Notes under the pieces: generated by a model
Seen by the model: the letters and a program-made list of their open reading frames with translations, nothing else
The model's database searches: none
What the model was told of the DNA's origin: nothing
Shown: piece after piece, positions 1-8,591 of the stretch
How positions within the stretch are numbered: the stretch's first letter is position 1
How the letters are laid out: each line of letters opens with the position of its first letter
Made by a program: the position numbers and the translations under genes
DNA from: Streptococcus cristatus AS 1.3089
Lineage (GTDB): Bacteria; Bacillota; Bacilli; Lactobacillales; Streptococcaceae
Direction: 5' to 3'
Assembly: GCF_000385925.1 (NCBI RefSeq)
Contig: NC_021175.1
Coordinates: 441,501-505,500 of the forward strand
Length of the DNA: 64,000 nucleotides

Positions 1-1529
1 CCAATACGCTGATTCAATGGCTTAATCCCTTACTCTATAATCAGCTGGTCTATCGCTATAGCCAGCAGCTCCGTCAAGGCGTCATCAAGAAAGTGCACTA
101 TCTGCCTTTGGCCTATTTGGATCGGCAGGGAACTGGCGACTTGGTTAGTCGGGTGACGACCGATTTGGAGCAACTCAGCAATGGCCTACTTATGGTTTTC
201 AATCAATTTTTTGTGGGTTTGCTGACAATCTTAGTGACCATTATTAGCATGGCCAGATTGGACTTTTTCCTCCTGCTTTTGGTCTTGCTTTTGACGCCTC
301 TTTCTCTCTTCTTGGCTCGCTTTATTGCTAGAAAGAGTTTTAGCTTTTTCCAACGTCAGACGCAGGCCAGAGGAGCTCAGACCCAGCTGATTGAGGAAAG
401 TCTAACTCAGGAGAGTCTAATTCAGGCCTTTAATGCTCAAGAGCAGTTTGATACAGCTTTTACTCGTAGCAATCAAACTTATGCAGACTATTCTCAGGCG
501 GCCATTTTCTATTCTTCGACGGTTAATCCTTCGACTCGTTTTATCAATGCCCTGATCTATGCTTTGATAGTGGGCTTTGGGGCTGTCCGAATCATTCAGG
601 GAACAGGCTTTACGGTTGGGCAGCTGGTAACTTTTCTCAACTACGTCAACCAGTACACCAAGCCTTTCAATGATATATCGTCAGTCATGTCGGAATTGCA
701 GAGCGCTTTAGCTTGTGCGGAGCGAATTTACAGCGTTTTAGACCAAGAAGAAATAGCAGAGTCAGGTCAGGAAATTCTTCGGTCTGAAGATGCCAAAGGA
801 CAGATTAGCTTTGAGCATGTGGCTTTTGGCTATGAGCCTGGCAAAGAGCTGATTCAGGATTTGAATATAAGGATTCCAGCAGCTAGCAAGGTCGCCATTG
901 TCGGGCCAACTGGTGCTGGTAAGTCAACCCTGATCAATCTCCTCATGCGCTTTTACAATGTTGATAGTGGTCTTATTTCGCTAGACGATGTTCCCATCAC
1001 ACATTACACCAGAGCCTCTTATCGTCAGCAATTTGGTATGGTACTGCAAGAGACTTGGCTTAAGACAGCGACCATTCACGACAACATAGCTTTTGGCCGG
1101 CCAGACGCCAGCCGAGAAGAGGTCATTGCAGCTGCCAAGGCGGCCAATGCTCATTTCTTTATCCAGCAGCTGCCTCAGGGGTATGACACCTATCTAGCGG
1201 ATGCAGGGGACTCCTTGTCTCAAGGTCAGCGGCAGCTCTTGACTATTGCGCGGGTCTTCCTAGCTGTTCCGAAAATCCTAATCTTGGATGAAGCGACTTC
1301 CTCAATCGATACCCGGACAGAAGTCTTGATTCAGGAGGCTTTCAGCAAGCTCATGGTGGGACGGACTAGCTTTATCATCGCTCACCGCCTGTCTACTATT
1401 CAAAATGCTGACATCATCCTCGTTATGGTAGATGGCAATATCGTCGAACATGGTAATCATCAGGAACTCATGGCAGCCAGAGGTGTTTATTACCAAATGC
1501 AGACGGCGCAAAGTACGATTGATAGTTGA
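1..1529 (+). CDS. ABC exporter, fused permease/ATPase subunit (5' end outside window)
   Basis: The frame is open from base 3, so the true start lies upstream. The visible product begins inside the transmembrane domain (several hydrophobic helices encoded up to about position 700) and ends with a complete nucleotide-binding domain: Walker A GPTGAGKST near 903-929, signature LSQGQ at 1215-1229 and Walker B ILILDEAT near 1275-1298, followed by the H-loop IIAHRLST. This is the MdlB/LmrA-like multidrug or lipid exporter architecture. Such half-transporters in streptococci are usually encoded as tandem pairs forming a heterodimer, so the partner probably lies just upstream. Substrate cannot be told from the sequence. 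A repeat element with terminator-like hairpins follows the stop. Confidence 0.92.
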   Translation, partial: NTLIQWLNPLLYNQLVYRYSQQLRQGVIKKVHYLPLAYLDRQGTGDLVSRVTTDLEQLSNGLLMVFNQFFVGLLTILVTIISMARLDFFLLLLVLLLTPLSLFLARFIARKSFSFFQRQTQARGAQTQLIEESLTQESLIQAFNAQEQFDTAFTRSNQTYADYSQAAIFYSSTVNPSTRFINALIYALIVGFGAVRIIQGTGFTVGQLVTFLNYVNQYTKPFNDISSVMSELQSALACAERIYSVLDQEEIAESGQEILRSEDAKGQISFEHVAFGYEPGKELIQDLNIRIPAASKVAIVGPTGAGKSTLINLLMRFYNVDSGLISLDDVPITHYTRASYRQQFGMVLQETWLKTATIHDNIAFGRPDASREEVIAAAKAANAHFFIQQLPQGYDTYLADAGDSLSQGQRQLLTIARVFLAVPKILILDEATSSIDTRTEVLIQEAFSKLMVGRTSFIIAHRLSTIQNADIILVMVDGNIVEHGNHQELMAARGVYYQMQTAQSTIDS

Positions 1530-1675
1530 TTTTGAAAAATTCAATTAACCTTTTCAGATGAGGACTGTAAATATCTTTCCTATAGCTGATCTTTGTAAGA
1601 TTTTTAAACCTTATAAGATAATTTCTTTGTATAGGAAAGTAAGACGAATCATTAATAAGAATTGGAGAGTCAAAA

Positions 1676-1850
1676 GAGAGTGGGACAGAAATCGGTAATT
1701 CGTTAGAATTCGATTTCGTCGTCCCACCTCCGCACAGTTGAGTAGGGCTGTAAAAGCTGATGAAATCAGCCTAGTAGAGCCCACTCAACCACTGCGTCTT
1801 GCTCGACAAGCCAAAGACAATTGAGAGGCTAGGACTTTTGTCCCAGCCTC
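1676..1850 (+). repeat. Triple-hairpin intergenic repeat, copy 1 (about 175 bp)
   Basis: First of four near-identical copies (others at 14054, 46489 and 56196). Three inverted repeats follow one another. Hairpin 1 at 1680-1727 starts GTGGGAC and ends GTCCCAC. Hairpin 2 at 1737-1789 pairs GTTGAGT with ACTCAAC and contains an inner GCTGAT/ATCAGC stem. Hairpin 3 at 1825-1850 (GAGGCT..AGCCTC) is followed by an AT-rich run like an intrinsic terminator. It lies directly after the ABC exporter gene and before a convergent small gene, consistent with a role at transcript 3' ends. Confidence 0.9.
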
Positions 1851-1878
1851 TATATTTATAAAAGATAAATTTAGTGTA

Positions 1879-2244
1879 CTACTTGTTTTGAATCGCTTCT
1901 TTTACTTGGGCAATGGTGACAGATTGAGCGTCTCTATAAAGGACTTTGTTGCCTTTAGTATCAAGAATTTCTCCGACTAGAGGTTCGCTACTATCTGCAG
2001 GTTTAACAGAAAAACCGCCACCCATGTTTTCAGGATAGGCAATGATAGTATCCTGGTCTGAAAATTGATTTAATATTTCCAAGAGAGTAGGATCTTTAGA
2101 AGCTTGTTTTACCATTATCTCTAAAGTTGGTGGTTTCGCTTGGATATCCTCGCCTTTATCATTTGCAAATATAATACTACTTCCGATAAGGACAGAAGAA
2201 ATTAGAGTAATGATAAAAGCACATGTAGTGACTTTCTTAAGCAT
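1879..2244 (-). CDS. Small predicted secreted protein, unknown function
   Basis: I chose the ATG at 2244 because AAGGAG sits seven bases upstream of it; the frame extends 16 codons further upstream (to 2292) without a better ribosome site. The 121-residue product begins with a classic signal peptide (MLKK followed by a hydrophobic stretch to about residue 27) with no lipobox cysteine, so it should be exported. The mature part, about 94 residues, is hydrophilic and ends with a segment (VLYRDAQSVTIAQVKEAIQ) that may be a small fold. I do not recognise a family. The gene is transcribed convergently with the ABC exporter and separated from it by the triple-hairpin repeat. A possible role in the cell envelope is inference only. 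Confidence 0.7.
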   Translation of the reverse strand: MLKKVTTCAFIITLISSVLIGSSIIFANDKGEDIQAKPPTLEIMVKQASKDPTLLEILNQFSDQDTIIAYPENMGGGFSVKPADSSEPLVGEILDTKGNKVLYRDAQSVTIAQVKEAIQNK

Positions 2245-2491
2245 GCTGAGTCTCCTTATCAGTAAAATTTTGTTTTGCTTAGTATTAACCAAAAATGCGA
2301 AAAGATAAATCGGTTAGTTCTGACGCATTAAGCCAGAGAAATATAGTTTCCTAATTTTTTCCTTTCTATCTCTAGTTAAGCGATAGTCCTTCCATTAATA
2401 TTGTACTTCTTCTTTTTTTGAAATGCAAGGAAAGAAACTTAAATAAATAAGTGATTTTAAAAATAATATAAGAGTCATTTAATCATAGATT
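2245..2491. other. Intergenic, no clear feature
   Basis: AT-rich spacer between two minus-strand genes. It should hold the promoter of the small secreted protein gene, but I see no convincing -35/-10 pair. No strong hairpin with a T-run is visible after the ABC-F gene. Confidence 0.5.
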
Positions 2492-4033
2492 TTAGTTCAA
2501 GGATAGGTTTAGCTCAACTTCCTCCAACCCTGTCTCTGTCAATTGATAAATCTTTTGACAGACTTCTTTGAGAAAGATTCGGTCATGGGAGACAGCGATA
2601 ATGGCGCCAGGATAGGTGGCCAAAAGCTGGCGAACCTGAGGCTGAGAGGTGGGAGAGAAGTTGCGGGTTGGTTCGTCCAGAAGGAGGACATTGGGGCGGT
2701 CTAGGACTAGTTTGAGTAGGAGCAGTTTGGCCTTTTGACCGCCGGAAAGCTGACCAATCGGGTGGCGAGCCTCGTCGCGCGTGAACTGGAGACTGGCTAG
2801 ATGCGTCAGAATTTTCTCTTCCTGAGCCTTGTCACCAGAGGGAGCTAGAAAGTCCAAAGGACTGCTCTCATCAGTCAGCAAGTCGACATAATGCTGGGGC
2901 ATATAACCGACCCGCATGTCTGTCCGCTCACGCAGTATCTTCCATATTTCCTTAAGTAGAGTGGATTTGCCTGCACCATTGGCGCCAATCAGTCCGATTT
3001 TCTCCTGACCGCAGACTTCCAGAGTCAGGTTCTGCGCCAGTTGTCGTTCGTCTGTTTCCAATTTCATTCCTTCTAATTTTAGGATTCTTTTGGTCAATGG
3101 CAGAGCTTCTATGTCTGAGAAGTGAAGGCTGATGGCATCTTCCTGTGTCGGGATTTCGGTCATTTCAGCACCTGCCTTTTCAAATCGCTTGCCCTGCGAG
3201 AGGACGTTTTTCATCTTCTTGGCTAGTAGTCGGCCTTGGACATCATTTTTGGTATTTCTCAAGGCATTCTCAACATTTTGCTTAACCTGTCGGTGTTTTT
3301 CCATGGTCTTAGCGTGTTCTTCCCGTTCTTTCCGCGCCAGTTGCCCCTGTTTCTCAAAGGCCTCCTGACGCTGCTGGCGGTAATTTTCATAGTCCAGACT
3401 CTTGACGCTAGTTCTAGCCTCCTGTTTCTTTTTGATTCGTTCTAGATGAACAATCTTGGTCGCAGCTTGAGCGAGAAAGTGCTCGTCGTGAGAGACGAAA
3501 AGGACAGTTTGCTGGCTATGGCTGATAAAGTTTTCCAGCCAAGTCAGAGTTTCGAGATCGAGGTCATTAGAGGGTTCGTCAAGAAAGAGAATGTCCCAAT
3601 CACTGGCTAGTTTCTTGATAAGCTGAACTTTAAGCTTTTCTCCTCCAGATAGGCTAGAGAGGTGCTGCTGACTGGCAAAACGCTGACTGTCAAAGTTGAG
3701 CTCGCCAGCATAGCGATAGAGCTTGGCATAGTCCAGCTCGGTCTCAAAATCAGCAAAGAAATAGTCATTTAGCGTCAGTTGGGCCTCCTCTGAAGGCAGT
3801 TGCTGAGACAGATAAACAGCAGCAGTATAGGACTTATCAATCTGTCCGCTGTAGCTGACATAGGAGCTGACAAGTCGCTCGTCTAGCAGGAGCTTGAGCA
3901 GGGTGGACTTGCCATTACCCTCCTCACCGATAATAGCGACCTTGTCTCCTTGATTGACAGTCAGTGATAAATTGTTGACCAGCTCCTTCAGGTCTTTTAA
4001 ATGAGTGATGGTTAGATTTCTTATTTGCAGCAT
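2492..4033 (-). CDS. ABC-F family ATP-binding protein (possible ribosome-protection / antibiotic resistance type)
   Basis: Two nucleotide-binding domains without membrane segments. Domain 1 has Walker A GEEGNGKST, signature LSGGE and Walker B ILFLDEPSNDLD. A highly charged linker rich in Lys, Glu and Gln follows (about residues 200-290). Domain 2 has GANGAGKST, LSGGQ and a variant Walker B region LLLDEPTRNFSP. This is the soluble ABC-F architecture (translation factors EttA/Uup and resistance proteins Vga/Msr/Lsa). ATG at 4033 is preferred because AAGGAG precedes it by seven bases; the frame continues nine codons upstream. The long attenuator-like leader (4034-4335) is typical of antibiotic-inducible ABC-F genes, so a ribosome-protection role against 50S-binding drugs is plausible. 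The exact subfamily is not certain; length 513 residues fits. Confidence 0.85.
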   Translation of the reverse strand: MLQIRNLTITHLKDLKELVNNLSLTVNQGDKVAIIGEEGNGKSTLLKLLLDERLVSSYVSYSGQIDKSYTAAVYLSQQLPSEEAQLTLNDYFFADFETELDYAKLYRYAGELNFDSQRFASQQHLSSLSGGEKLKVQLIKKLASDWDILFLDEPSNDLDLETLTWLENFISHSQQTVLFVSHDEHFLAQAATKIVHLERIKKKQEARTSVKSLDYENYRQQRQEAFEKQGQLARKEREEHAKTMEKHRQVKQNVENALRNTKNDVQGRLLAKKMKNVLSQGKRFEKAGAEMTEIPTQEDAISLHFSDIEALPLTKRILKLEGMKLETDERQLAQNLTLEVCGQEKIGLIGANGAGKSTLLKEIWKILRERTDMRVGYMPQHYVDLLTDESSPLDFLAPSGDKAQEEKILTHLASLQFTRDEARHPIGQLSGGQKAKLLLLKLVLDRPNVLLLDEPTRNFSPTSQPQVRQLLATYPGAIIAVSHDRIFLKEVCQKIYQLTETGLEEVELNLSLN

Positions 4034-4053
4034 AGATGTCTCCTTCGTTTTAT

Positions 4054-4091
4054 AATACAAAATACAGCCCTGCTTTATTTAGCAGAGCTGT
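4054..4091 (-). terminator. Intrinsic terminator (attenuator) in ABC-F leader
   Basis: On the minus strand ACAGCTCTGCT pairs with AGCAGGGCTGT (one G-U pair) around a six-base loop, followed by ATTTTGTATT. It ends only about 13 bases before the gene's AAGGAG, so termination here would switch the gene off. Two smaller hairpins (GACAC..GTGTC and CTGTCA..TGACAG) lie just upstream in the leader and could form alternative folds. Confidence 0.75.
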
Positions 4092-4184
4092 TGAGATTGC
4101 ACAAAGAAGACACAGGAGTGTCCAAGTAGGATTATTCGTTTGTAGGCTTTCATCTTGCACTGTCATAGGAGTGACAGGATCAAT

Positions 4185-4250
4185 CTAAATATAAGCCATA
4201 GGAGCTTGAAAGCACAAAAAAACGAAAGTCCCGCGGATATGCAGAAACAT
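4185..4250 (-). CDS. Candidate 21-codon leader peptide in ABC-F 5' leader
   Basis: ATG at 4250 opens a 21-codon frame that begins MFLHIRGTFVF and ends PMAYI, stopping at TAG. No strong Shine-Dalgarno precedes it. Its 3' part overlaps bases able to pair with downstream leader (GCTTTCA with TGAAAGC), so ribosome stalling here could change the leader fold. Translation is not demonstrated by the sequence. Confidence 0.35.
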   Translation of the reverse strand: MFLHIRGTFVFLCFQAPMAYI

Positions 4251-4290
4251 GACAAAATCTACTAAATAAAGTTTCCCTTAAAAAATAGAC

Positions 4291-4302
4291 TTAATTTTTC
4301 AT
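4291..4302 (-). CDS. Three-codon upstream ORF (MKN) in ABC-F leader
   Basis: ATG AAA AAT TAA, preceded by GGAGG 11 bases upstream and a second GGAG closer in. It begins about 30 bases after the predicted -10. As I recall, the antibiotic-responsive leader of Listeria lmo0919, an ABC-F gene, also has a three-residue uORF ahead of an attenuator. The arrangement here (tiny uORF, alternative hairpins, terminator, ABC-F gene) matches that layout. Confidence 0.5.
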   Translation of the reverse strand: MKN

Positions 4303-4335
4303 GTCTCCGTGTACCTCCGAAATCATTCTATCTTT

Positions 4336-4364
4336 AGTCTAGCAAAAAGGGCAATATAAGTCAA
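4336..4364 (-). promoter_or_regulatory. Promoter for ABC-F gene
   Basis: Minus-strand TTGACT (4359-4364) and TAGACT (4336-4341) are separated by exactly 17 bases. The -35 box starts inside the T-run of the glnQ terminator, so the two units are packed back to back. The resulting leader is about 295 nt. Confidence 0.7.
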
Positions 4365-4394
4365 CAAAAATCCTGAAAGATTACTTTCAGGATT
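4362..4394 (-). terminator. Terminator after glnPQ
   Basis: AATCCTGAAAG pairs with CTTTCAGGATT around a four-base loop, followed by TTTTTGTTG on the minus strand. It ends the glnP-glnQ operon. Confidence 0.85.
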
Positions 4395-4402
4395 CGTCAT
4401 AT

Positions 4403-5143
4403 CTATACATTGAGCACCTTGTCCAAGAAATCCTTGAGACGTGGATGCTGAGGGTTATCGAAGATTTGATCTGGTTTGCCGTCTTCTAGGAATTCACCGT
4501 CAGCGGTAAAGATGACGCGATTAGCGACCTGACGGGCAAAGCCCATTTCGTGAGTCACAATCAGCATGGTCATGCCCTGCTGAGCCAGATCCTTCATAAC
4601 GTTGAGAACGTCACCAACCATTTCAGGGTCAAGGGCAGAAGTCGGCTCGTCAAAGAGCATAATGTCCGGGTTCATAGCCAATCCTCGAGCGATGGCCACC
4701 CGCTGCTTTTGTCCCCCTGACAAGCTGTCTGGTTTGGCATCAGCCTTGTCCGCCAAGCCTACCTTTTCCAAGAGCTCCATACCAAGTTTATCTGCATCAG
4801 CTTGGCTCATTCGCTTGTGCTCAACTGGTGCAAAGGTGATATTTTGCAGGACAGTCATGTGTGGGAAGAGGTTGAAGTGCTGGAAGACCATCCCGATATC
4901 TTCACGAACATGGTCTACATTTGTAGCCTTGTCTGTCAAATCATAACCGTTGACAGTAATGGTTCCACTGGTTACTTCTTCGAGCAGGTTCAGGCTGCGT
5001 AGGAAAGTTGATTTACCTGATCCAGAAGGACCGATGATACAGACAACATCTCCCTCGTAGAACTTAGCACTAATCCCTTTCAGGACTTCATTTTTCCCAT
5101 AGTATTTATGTAAATCATTAACATCAATTTTTAATTTAGCCAT
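4403..5143 (-). CDS. glnQ: Glutamine/amino-acid ABC transporter ATPase
   Basis: 246-residue polar amino acid uptake ATPase. Walker [10 protein letters not shown] (about residues 37-45), Q-loop [13 protein letters not shown], signature [14 protein letters not shown], Walker [15 protein letters not shown] and H-loop IVTHEM are all intact. It energises import through the permease encoded immediately upstream; the start codon overlaps the glnP stop region (both at 5143), so the two are translationally coupled. In Lactococcus and streptococci the GlnPQ system imports glutamine, glutamate and asparagine. Confidence is high for the family and good for the substrate class. Confidence 0.93.
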   Translation of the reverse strand: MAKLKIDVNDLHKYYGKNEVLKGISAKFYEGDVVCIIGPSGSGKSTFLRSLNLLEEVTSGTITVNGYDLTDKATNVDHVREDIGMVFQHFNLFPHMTVLQNITFAPVEHKRMSQADADKLGMELLEKVGLADKADAKPDSLSGGQKQRVAIARGLAMNPDIMLFDEPTSALDPEMVGDVLNVMKDLAQQGMTMLIVTHEMGFARQVANRVIFTADGEFLEDGKPDQIFDNPQHPRLKDFLDKVLNV

Positions 5144-7317
5144 TAGTGAATCCTCTTTTCTAAGCGTTTAGCTAATCTTGTTAAGAGTGTGATGATGACC
5201 AAGTAAAGCACTGCTAGGATAGCATACATCTTGAAGCTCTGATAGTTACGGGCAATGATGATTTTACCTGTTTGGAAGAGCTCAACAAGTCCGATAGCTG
5301 ATACGATTGTTGTATCTTTGAGGGCGATAACAAACTGGTTGACAAAGTTTGGTAGCATAATCTTGGTTGCTTGAGGTAGGATAATCTTGCGCATGGTCTT
5401 TCCATACGAAATCCCTAGACTTCGGCTAGCTTCCATCTGTCCGGCTGGAACGGCTTGAATCCCTCCGCGAACAATCTCGGCGATATAAGCACCAGCATTG
5501 AGGGACAGGGCAATGGTCCCTGCGACAAAGTCGTTAATCGGACTCTGTTGACCAGTCATAGATTCAAGGAAGTTTGGAATTCCCCAGAAAATGAAGGCTG
5601 CCAGAATCATAAGTGGAATACCACGGATAACATCGACAAAAATTTCTGAAATAATTCGAAGCGCTTTGATTGGGCTGACGCTAAACATCCCAAAGATAAT
5701 CCCGATGACCATGGCAATCGCAAAGGAAATAAGTGCCAATGAGATAGTAATTCCAAGACCACTCAAAAGTTGTTTGTAGTTGTTTTGGAGAAGTCCCCAG
5801 ATAGTTGTTTCGTCAACGGTTATAGAAGCATCTTGATTCGCTGAGAGATATTTATCAAGGATTTCTTGATATTTACCATTCGCTTTCAGATTAGCCAGGC
5901 CGTTATTGAACATCTCGATGAGTTCAGGGTTGGTTCCTTTTTTCACTGCAAAAGCAAGATCACCACTAGGAGTTCCCTCGATTGGCGTTTTCATTTTCTT
6001 GCCTTGGTTGATAGCATATTTGACAACGGGCTCATCATCCATAATAGCAGCGACAGAGCCAGAATTCAGACTATCATACATAGAAGAACCGTCTGAAAAT
6101 GTTTTGATTTTGTAGCCGTATTTGCTTTGATTTTCGACGAGGAAGGTTTGAGAGGAGGTACCATTTTTGACTCCGACTGTCTTTCCTTTCAAGTCGTCAT
6201 AAGAGCTAATAGTGCTTGATTCTGTCACCGCAATGATAGAGTTAGCAGTGTAGTATGGTTCAGAGAAATCAAAGGTTTCTTTGCGGGCCTCTGTCACAGA
6301 CATCCCAGCAATCATCCCGTCAGCTTGACCAGATTGAACAGCATTGATGGCAGCATCAAAACCAGGGTTAGAAATTTCAAGTGTAAAACCTTGATCTTCG
6401 GCAATGGCCTTGATCAAGTCCATGTCAATACCAGTATATTTGTTGCTATCATTTTGGAAAACGAAAGGAGCGAAGGATGAGTCGCTGGCAATCGTATATT
6501 TAGCTTTGACTGGAGTGGCTTTTTGTCCAGACTTGGTTGTAGTTTCTGGCACTGCTGAATTTGTTGAAGTTTTGGAAGCAGCCGTCCACTTGTTGATGAT
6601 GTCCTTCAAGGTGCCATCTTTTTTCATCTGAGCCAAGGCTTCGTTAAACTCAGTGACTAGGTATTCGTATTTGCTGCCTTTTTTGACACCAAATGCGAAG
6701 CTACCAACAGCCTCACCCTTCATTGAGATTTTCAAATCTTGCCCTTGGTTGATTGCATATTCGATAACGGGTTGGTCATCCATAGCTGCATCAACTGCTC
6801 CGGCTGCTAGGCTGTTATACATGAGGTCGCCTGTATCAAATGTTTTGATAGTAAAACCATACTTGTCCTTGATTTTCTCAAGGAAACGTTGCGCGGCAGT
6901 ACCGTTTTTGACACCGACTGTTTTTCCTTTAAGTTGATCGTAAGACTTTATTGTATTAGCCTTGGTCGTTGCAATGACAACTTTTGTGTCATAATATGTG
7001 TCAGACATAGTAAAGACTTTTTCGCGTTCAGCAGTCTTAGTCATACCTGCCATAATAGCATCGGCTTGTCCTGCTTGAACCGCATTAACAGCCGCATCAA
7101 AACCGGGGAAGGACATTTCATATTCCCAACCTTTGATGTCAGCTACTTTATTGATAATATCAACATCAATTCCTTTATATGTCTGGTCTACGTCTTTAAA
7201 TTCAAATGGGGCGTAAGCCGTGTCAGATACGATTTTAATAGTATCTGCATGAATAGTTGTCCCTAAGGCAAAGATAGGGAACAATGCTAGCAGAAAAGCT
7301 ATGATTTTTTTCTTCAT
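5143..7317 (-). CDS. glnP: Glutamine ABC transporter: two substrate-binding domains fused to permease
   Basis: 724 residues. A signal peptide (residues 1-24, ending IHA) leads into a first periplasmic-type binding domain (about 27-245) and a second, clearly paralogous one (about 270-495; both carry the repeated FDAAxNAVQxGQADxMIAGM and [11 protein letters not shown] segments). The C-terminal 200 residues form the HisM/GlnP-type permease with the EAA-like motif ([17 protein letters not shown]). The tandem binding-domain fusion is the GlnP architecture known from Lactococcus, where the domains differ in affinity for glutamine, glutamate and asparagine. AAGGAG precedes the ATG by seven bases. 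The gene is the first of a two-gene operon with glnQ. Confidence 0.95.
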   Translation of the reverse strand: MKKKIIAFLLALFPIFALGTTIHADTIKIVSDTAYAPFEFKDVDQTYKGIDVDIINKVADIKGWEYEMSFPGFDAAVNAVQAGQADAIMAGMTKTAEREKVFTMSDTYYDTKVVIATTKANTIKSYDQLKGKTVGVKNGTAAQRFLEKIKDKYGFTIKTFDTGDLMYNSLAAGAVDAAMDDQPVIEYAINQGQDLKISMKGEAVGSFAFGVKKGSKYEYLVTEFNEALAQMKKDGTLKDIINKWTAASKTSTNSAVPETTTKSGQKATPVKAKYTIASDSSFAPFVFQNDSNKYTGIDMDLIKAIAEDQGFTLEISNPGFDAAINAVQSGQADGMIAGMSVTEARKETFDFSEPYYTANSIIAVTESSTISSYDDLKGKTVGVKNGTSSQTFLVENQSKYGYKIKTFSDGSSMYDSLNSGSVAAIMDDEPVVKYAINQGKKMKTPIEGTPSGDLAFAVKKGTNPELIEMFNNGLANLKANGKYQEILDKYLSANQDASITVDETTIWGLLQNNYKQLLSGLGITISLALISFAIAMVIGIIFGMFSVSPIKALRIISEIFVDVIRGIPLMILAAFIFWGIPNFLESMTGQQSPINDFVAGTIALSLNAGAYIAEIVRGGIQAVPAGQMEASRSLGISYGKTMRKIILPQATKIMLPNFVNQFVIALKDTTIVSAIGLVELFQTGKIIIARNYQSFKMYAILAVLYLVIITLLTRLAKRLEKRIH

Positions 7318-7449
7318 ACTTTCTCTCCTTTGTTAGAATATTGTCTGATTATATCAGAAAAATTTGAAAAAGGCAAATATTTTCTATTTCGATGTTATAT
7401 TTTCTGACATAATAACAAATATTGGCTCTTATGCTATTATGATAAAATA

Positions 7450-7458
7450 TGTTATAAT
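7450..7458 (+). promoter_or_regulatory. Extended -10 promoter for CPBP protease gene
   Basis: TGTTATAAT, a perfect TATAAT with a TG one base upstream; no good -35 is visible at the proper distance. It lies 26 bases before the ATG at 7484. Confidence 0.55.
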
Positions 7459-7483
7459 AGATAAATCAAGAAAGGAGATTTCT

Positions 7484-8431
7484 ATGTTTAAATCACGCAT
7501 GTTAGATAATGTGAAGCTGTCGCGCTACATTCCGCCGATTTGGTTGGCAGTTTTGATTTCTATTGGCTTTATCCAGCTAGGAGAAATCCTTGCATTCATT
7601 GGAATGATTCCGATTGGGATCATCATTGGAACTGTGCTTGCCATGGTAAATCCGACAGCTGACCGAGCAACGGTTATGGAAGTGTTCGGGCATTATAGTA
7701 TCTTTTTTCAGCTGGGTAGTTTTTTCTTTATGGCCTTACTTGTTTTTCTGTGGGTGAAGTTTCGAGAGAAGAGACCTTTCTCCAGTCTGGGATTCTTTAA
7801 GGATGGATGGCTGAAAGAACTGGGCAAAGGATTTCTGATTGGTTCGATACAATTTTCGCTTATCGTTGCCCTGCTCTTGCTGACAGGATCTGGAAGACTA
7901 GAATTGGCAGAGCTTAGTGTAGAGCCAGTTCTCTTTATTCTTGCCCTGATACCTTTTTGGATTCTGCAAGGTGGCACGGAGGAGTTGGTGACGCGTGGCT
8001 GGCTTTTTCCAGCGGTTAGTGCCAAATCAAATATCCTTGTCGGTGTCTTGGTTTCCAGCACTCTATTTGGGGCAATGCACCTCCTCAATGCTGGTGTGAC
8101 TGTCCTTTCTATTGTTACTATTATTTTGGATGGGATTTTTGCCTGCCTACTCATGATCAAGTATGATAATATGTGGGTCTTGGCTGGTATGCATGGCGCT
8201 TGGAATTTCGTCCAAGGAAATGTCTATGGCATCCAGGTCAGTGGGAACGGAGCTACTGCCTCTGTCTTTAATTACACTTCTCAGACTTCTATTGATTGGC
8301 TTTCAGGAGGAGCTTTCGGTGCTGAAGGATCTATTTTTGCCAGTATCGTCCTGATTGGCTGCATTGCCTATCTTTACTGGTCACTCAAGAAAGAAAATCG
8401 CCTGCCTCAGGCATTGATCTTTAAGAAATAA
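7484..8431 (+). CDS. CPBP (Abi/CAAX-protease-like) intramembrane metalloprotease
   Basis: 315-residue polytopic membrane protein. The three hallmark CPBP motifs are present: EE at residues 166-167 followed by R171 (GGTEELVTRGW), histidine 199 in FGAMHLLNAG, and H237..N241 in HGAWNFVQG, which together form the glutamate-activated catalytic site of this family. ATG at 7484 is chosen because AAAGGAG lies seven bases upstream and the promoter lies between it and the earlier in-frame start at 7364. In lactic acid bacteria, family members act in bacteriocin self-immunity or protein maturation; no bacteriocin gene adjoins, so the substrate is unknown. A terminator-like hairpin follows. Confidence 0.88.
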   Translation: MFKSRMLDNVKLSRYIPPIWLAVLISIGFIQLGEILAFIGMIPIGIIIGTVLAMVNPTADRATVMEVFGHYSIFFQLGSFFFMALLVFLWVKFREKRPFSSLGFFKDGWLKELGKGFLIGSIQFSLIVALLLLTGSGRLELAELSVEPVLFILALIPFWILQGGTEELVTRGWLFPAVSAKSNILVGVLVSSTLFGAMHLLNAGVTVLSIVTIILDGIFACLLMIKYDNMWVLAGMHGAWNFVQGNVYGIQVSGNGATASVFNYTSQTSIDWLSGGAFGAEGSIFASIVLIGCIAYLYWSLKKENRLPQALIFKK

Positions 8432-8435
8432 AGAG

Positions 8436-8463
8436 ATCGCTCAGCTTAGCTGGGCTTTTTTAT
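8436..8463 (+). terminator. Terminator after CPBP gene
   Basis: GCTCAGCTTAGCTGGGC hairpin followed by TTTTTTA. Confidence 0.6.
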
Positions 8464-8554
8464 GTCTTTTAATGAGAGGTGTGACAAGAGACAGACGATG
8501 GTAGCAGCGTGGCCATTCTACCTACACCAAAATCCAGAGAAAATAGGGCAAATA

Positions 8555-8563
8555 TGGTAAAAT
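8555..8563 (+). promoter_or_regulatory. Extended -10 promoter for uvrB
   Basis: TGGTAAAAT about 28 bases before the start codon; no clear -35. The same string recurs before pbp2b, pyrH and gapN. Confidence 0.55.
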
Positions 8564-8591
8564 GATAGAAGCACAATTTAAGGAATAAAAG

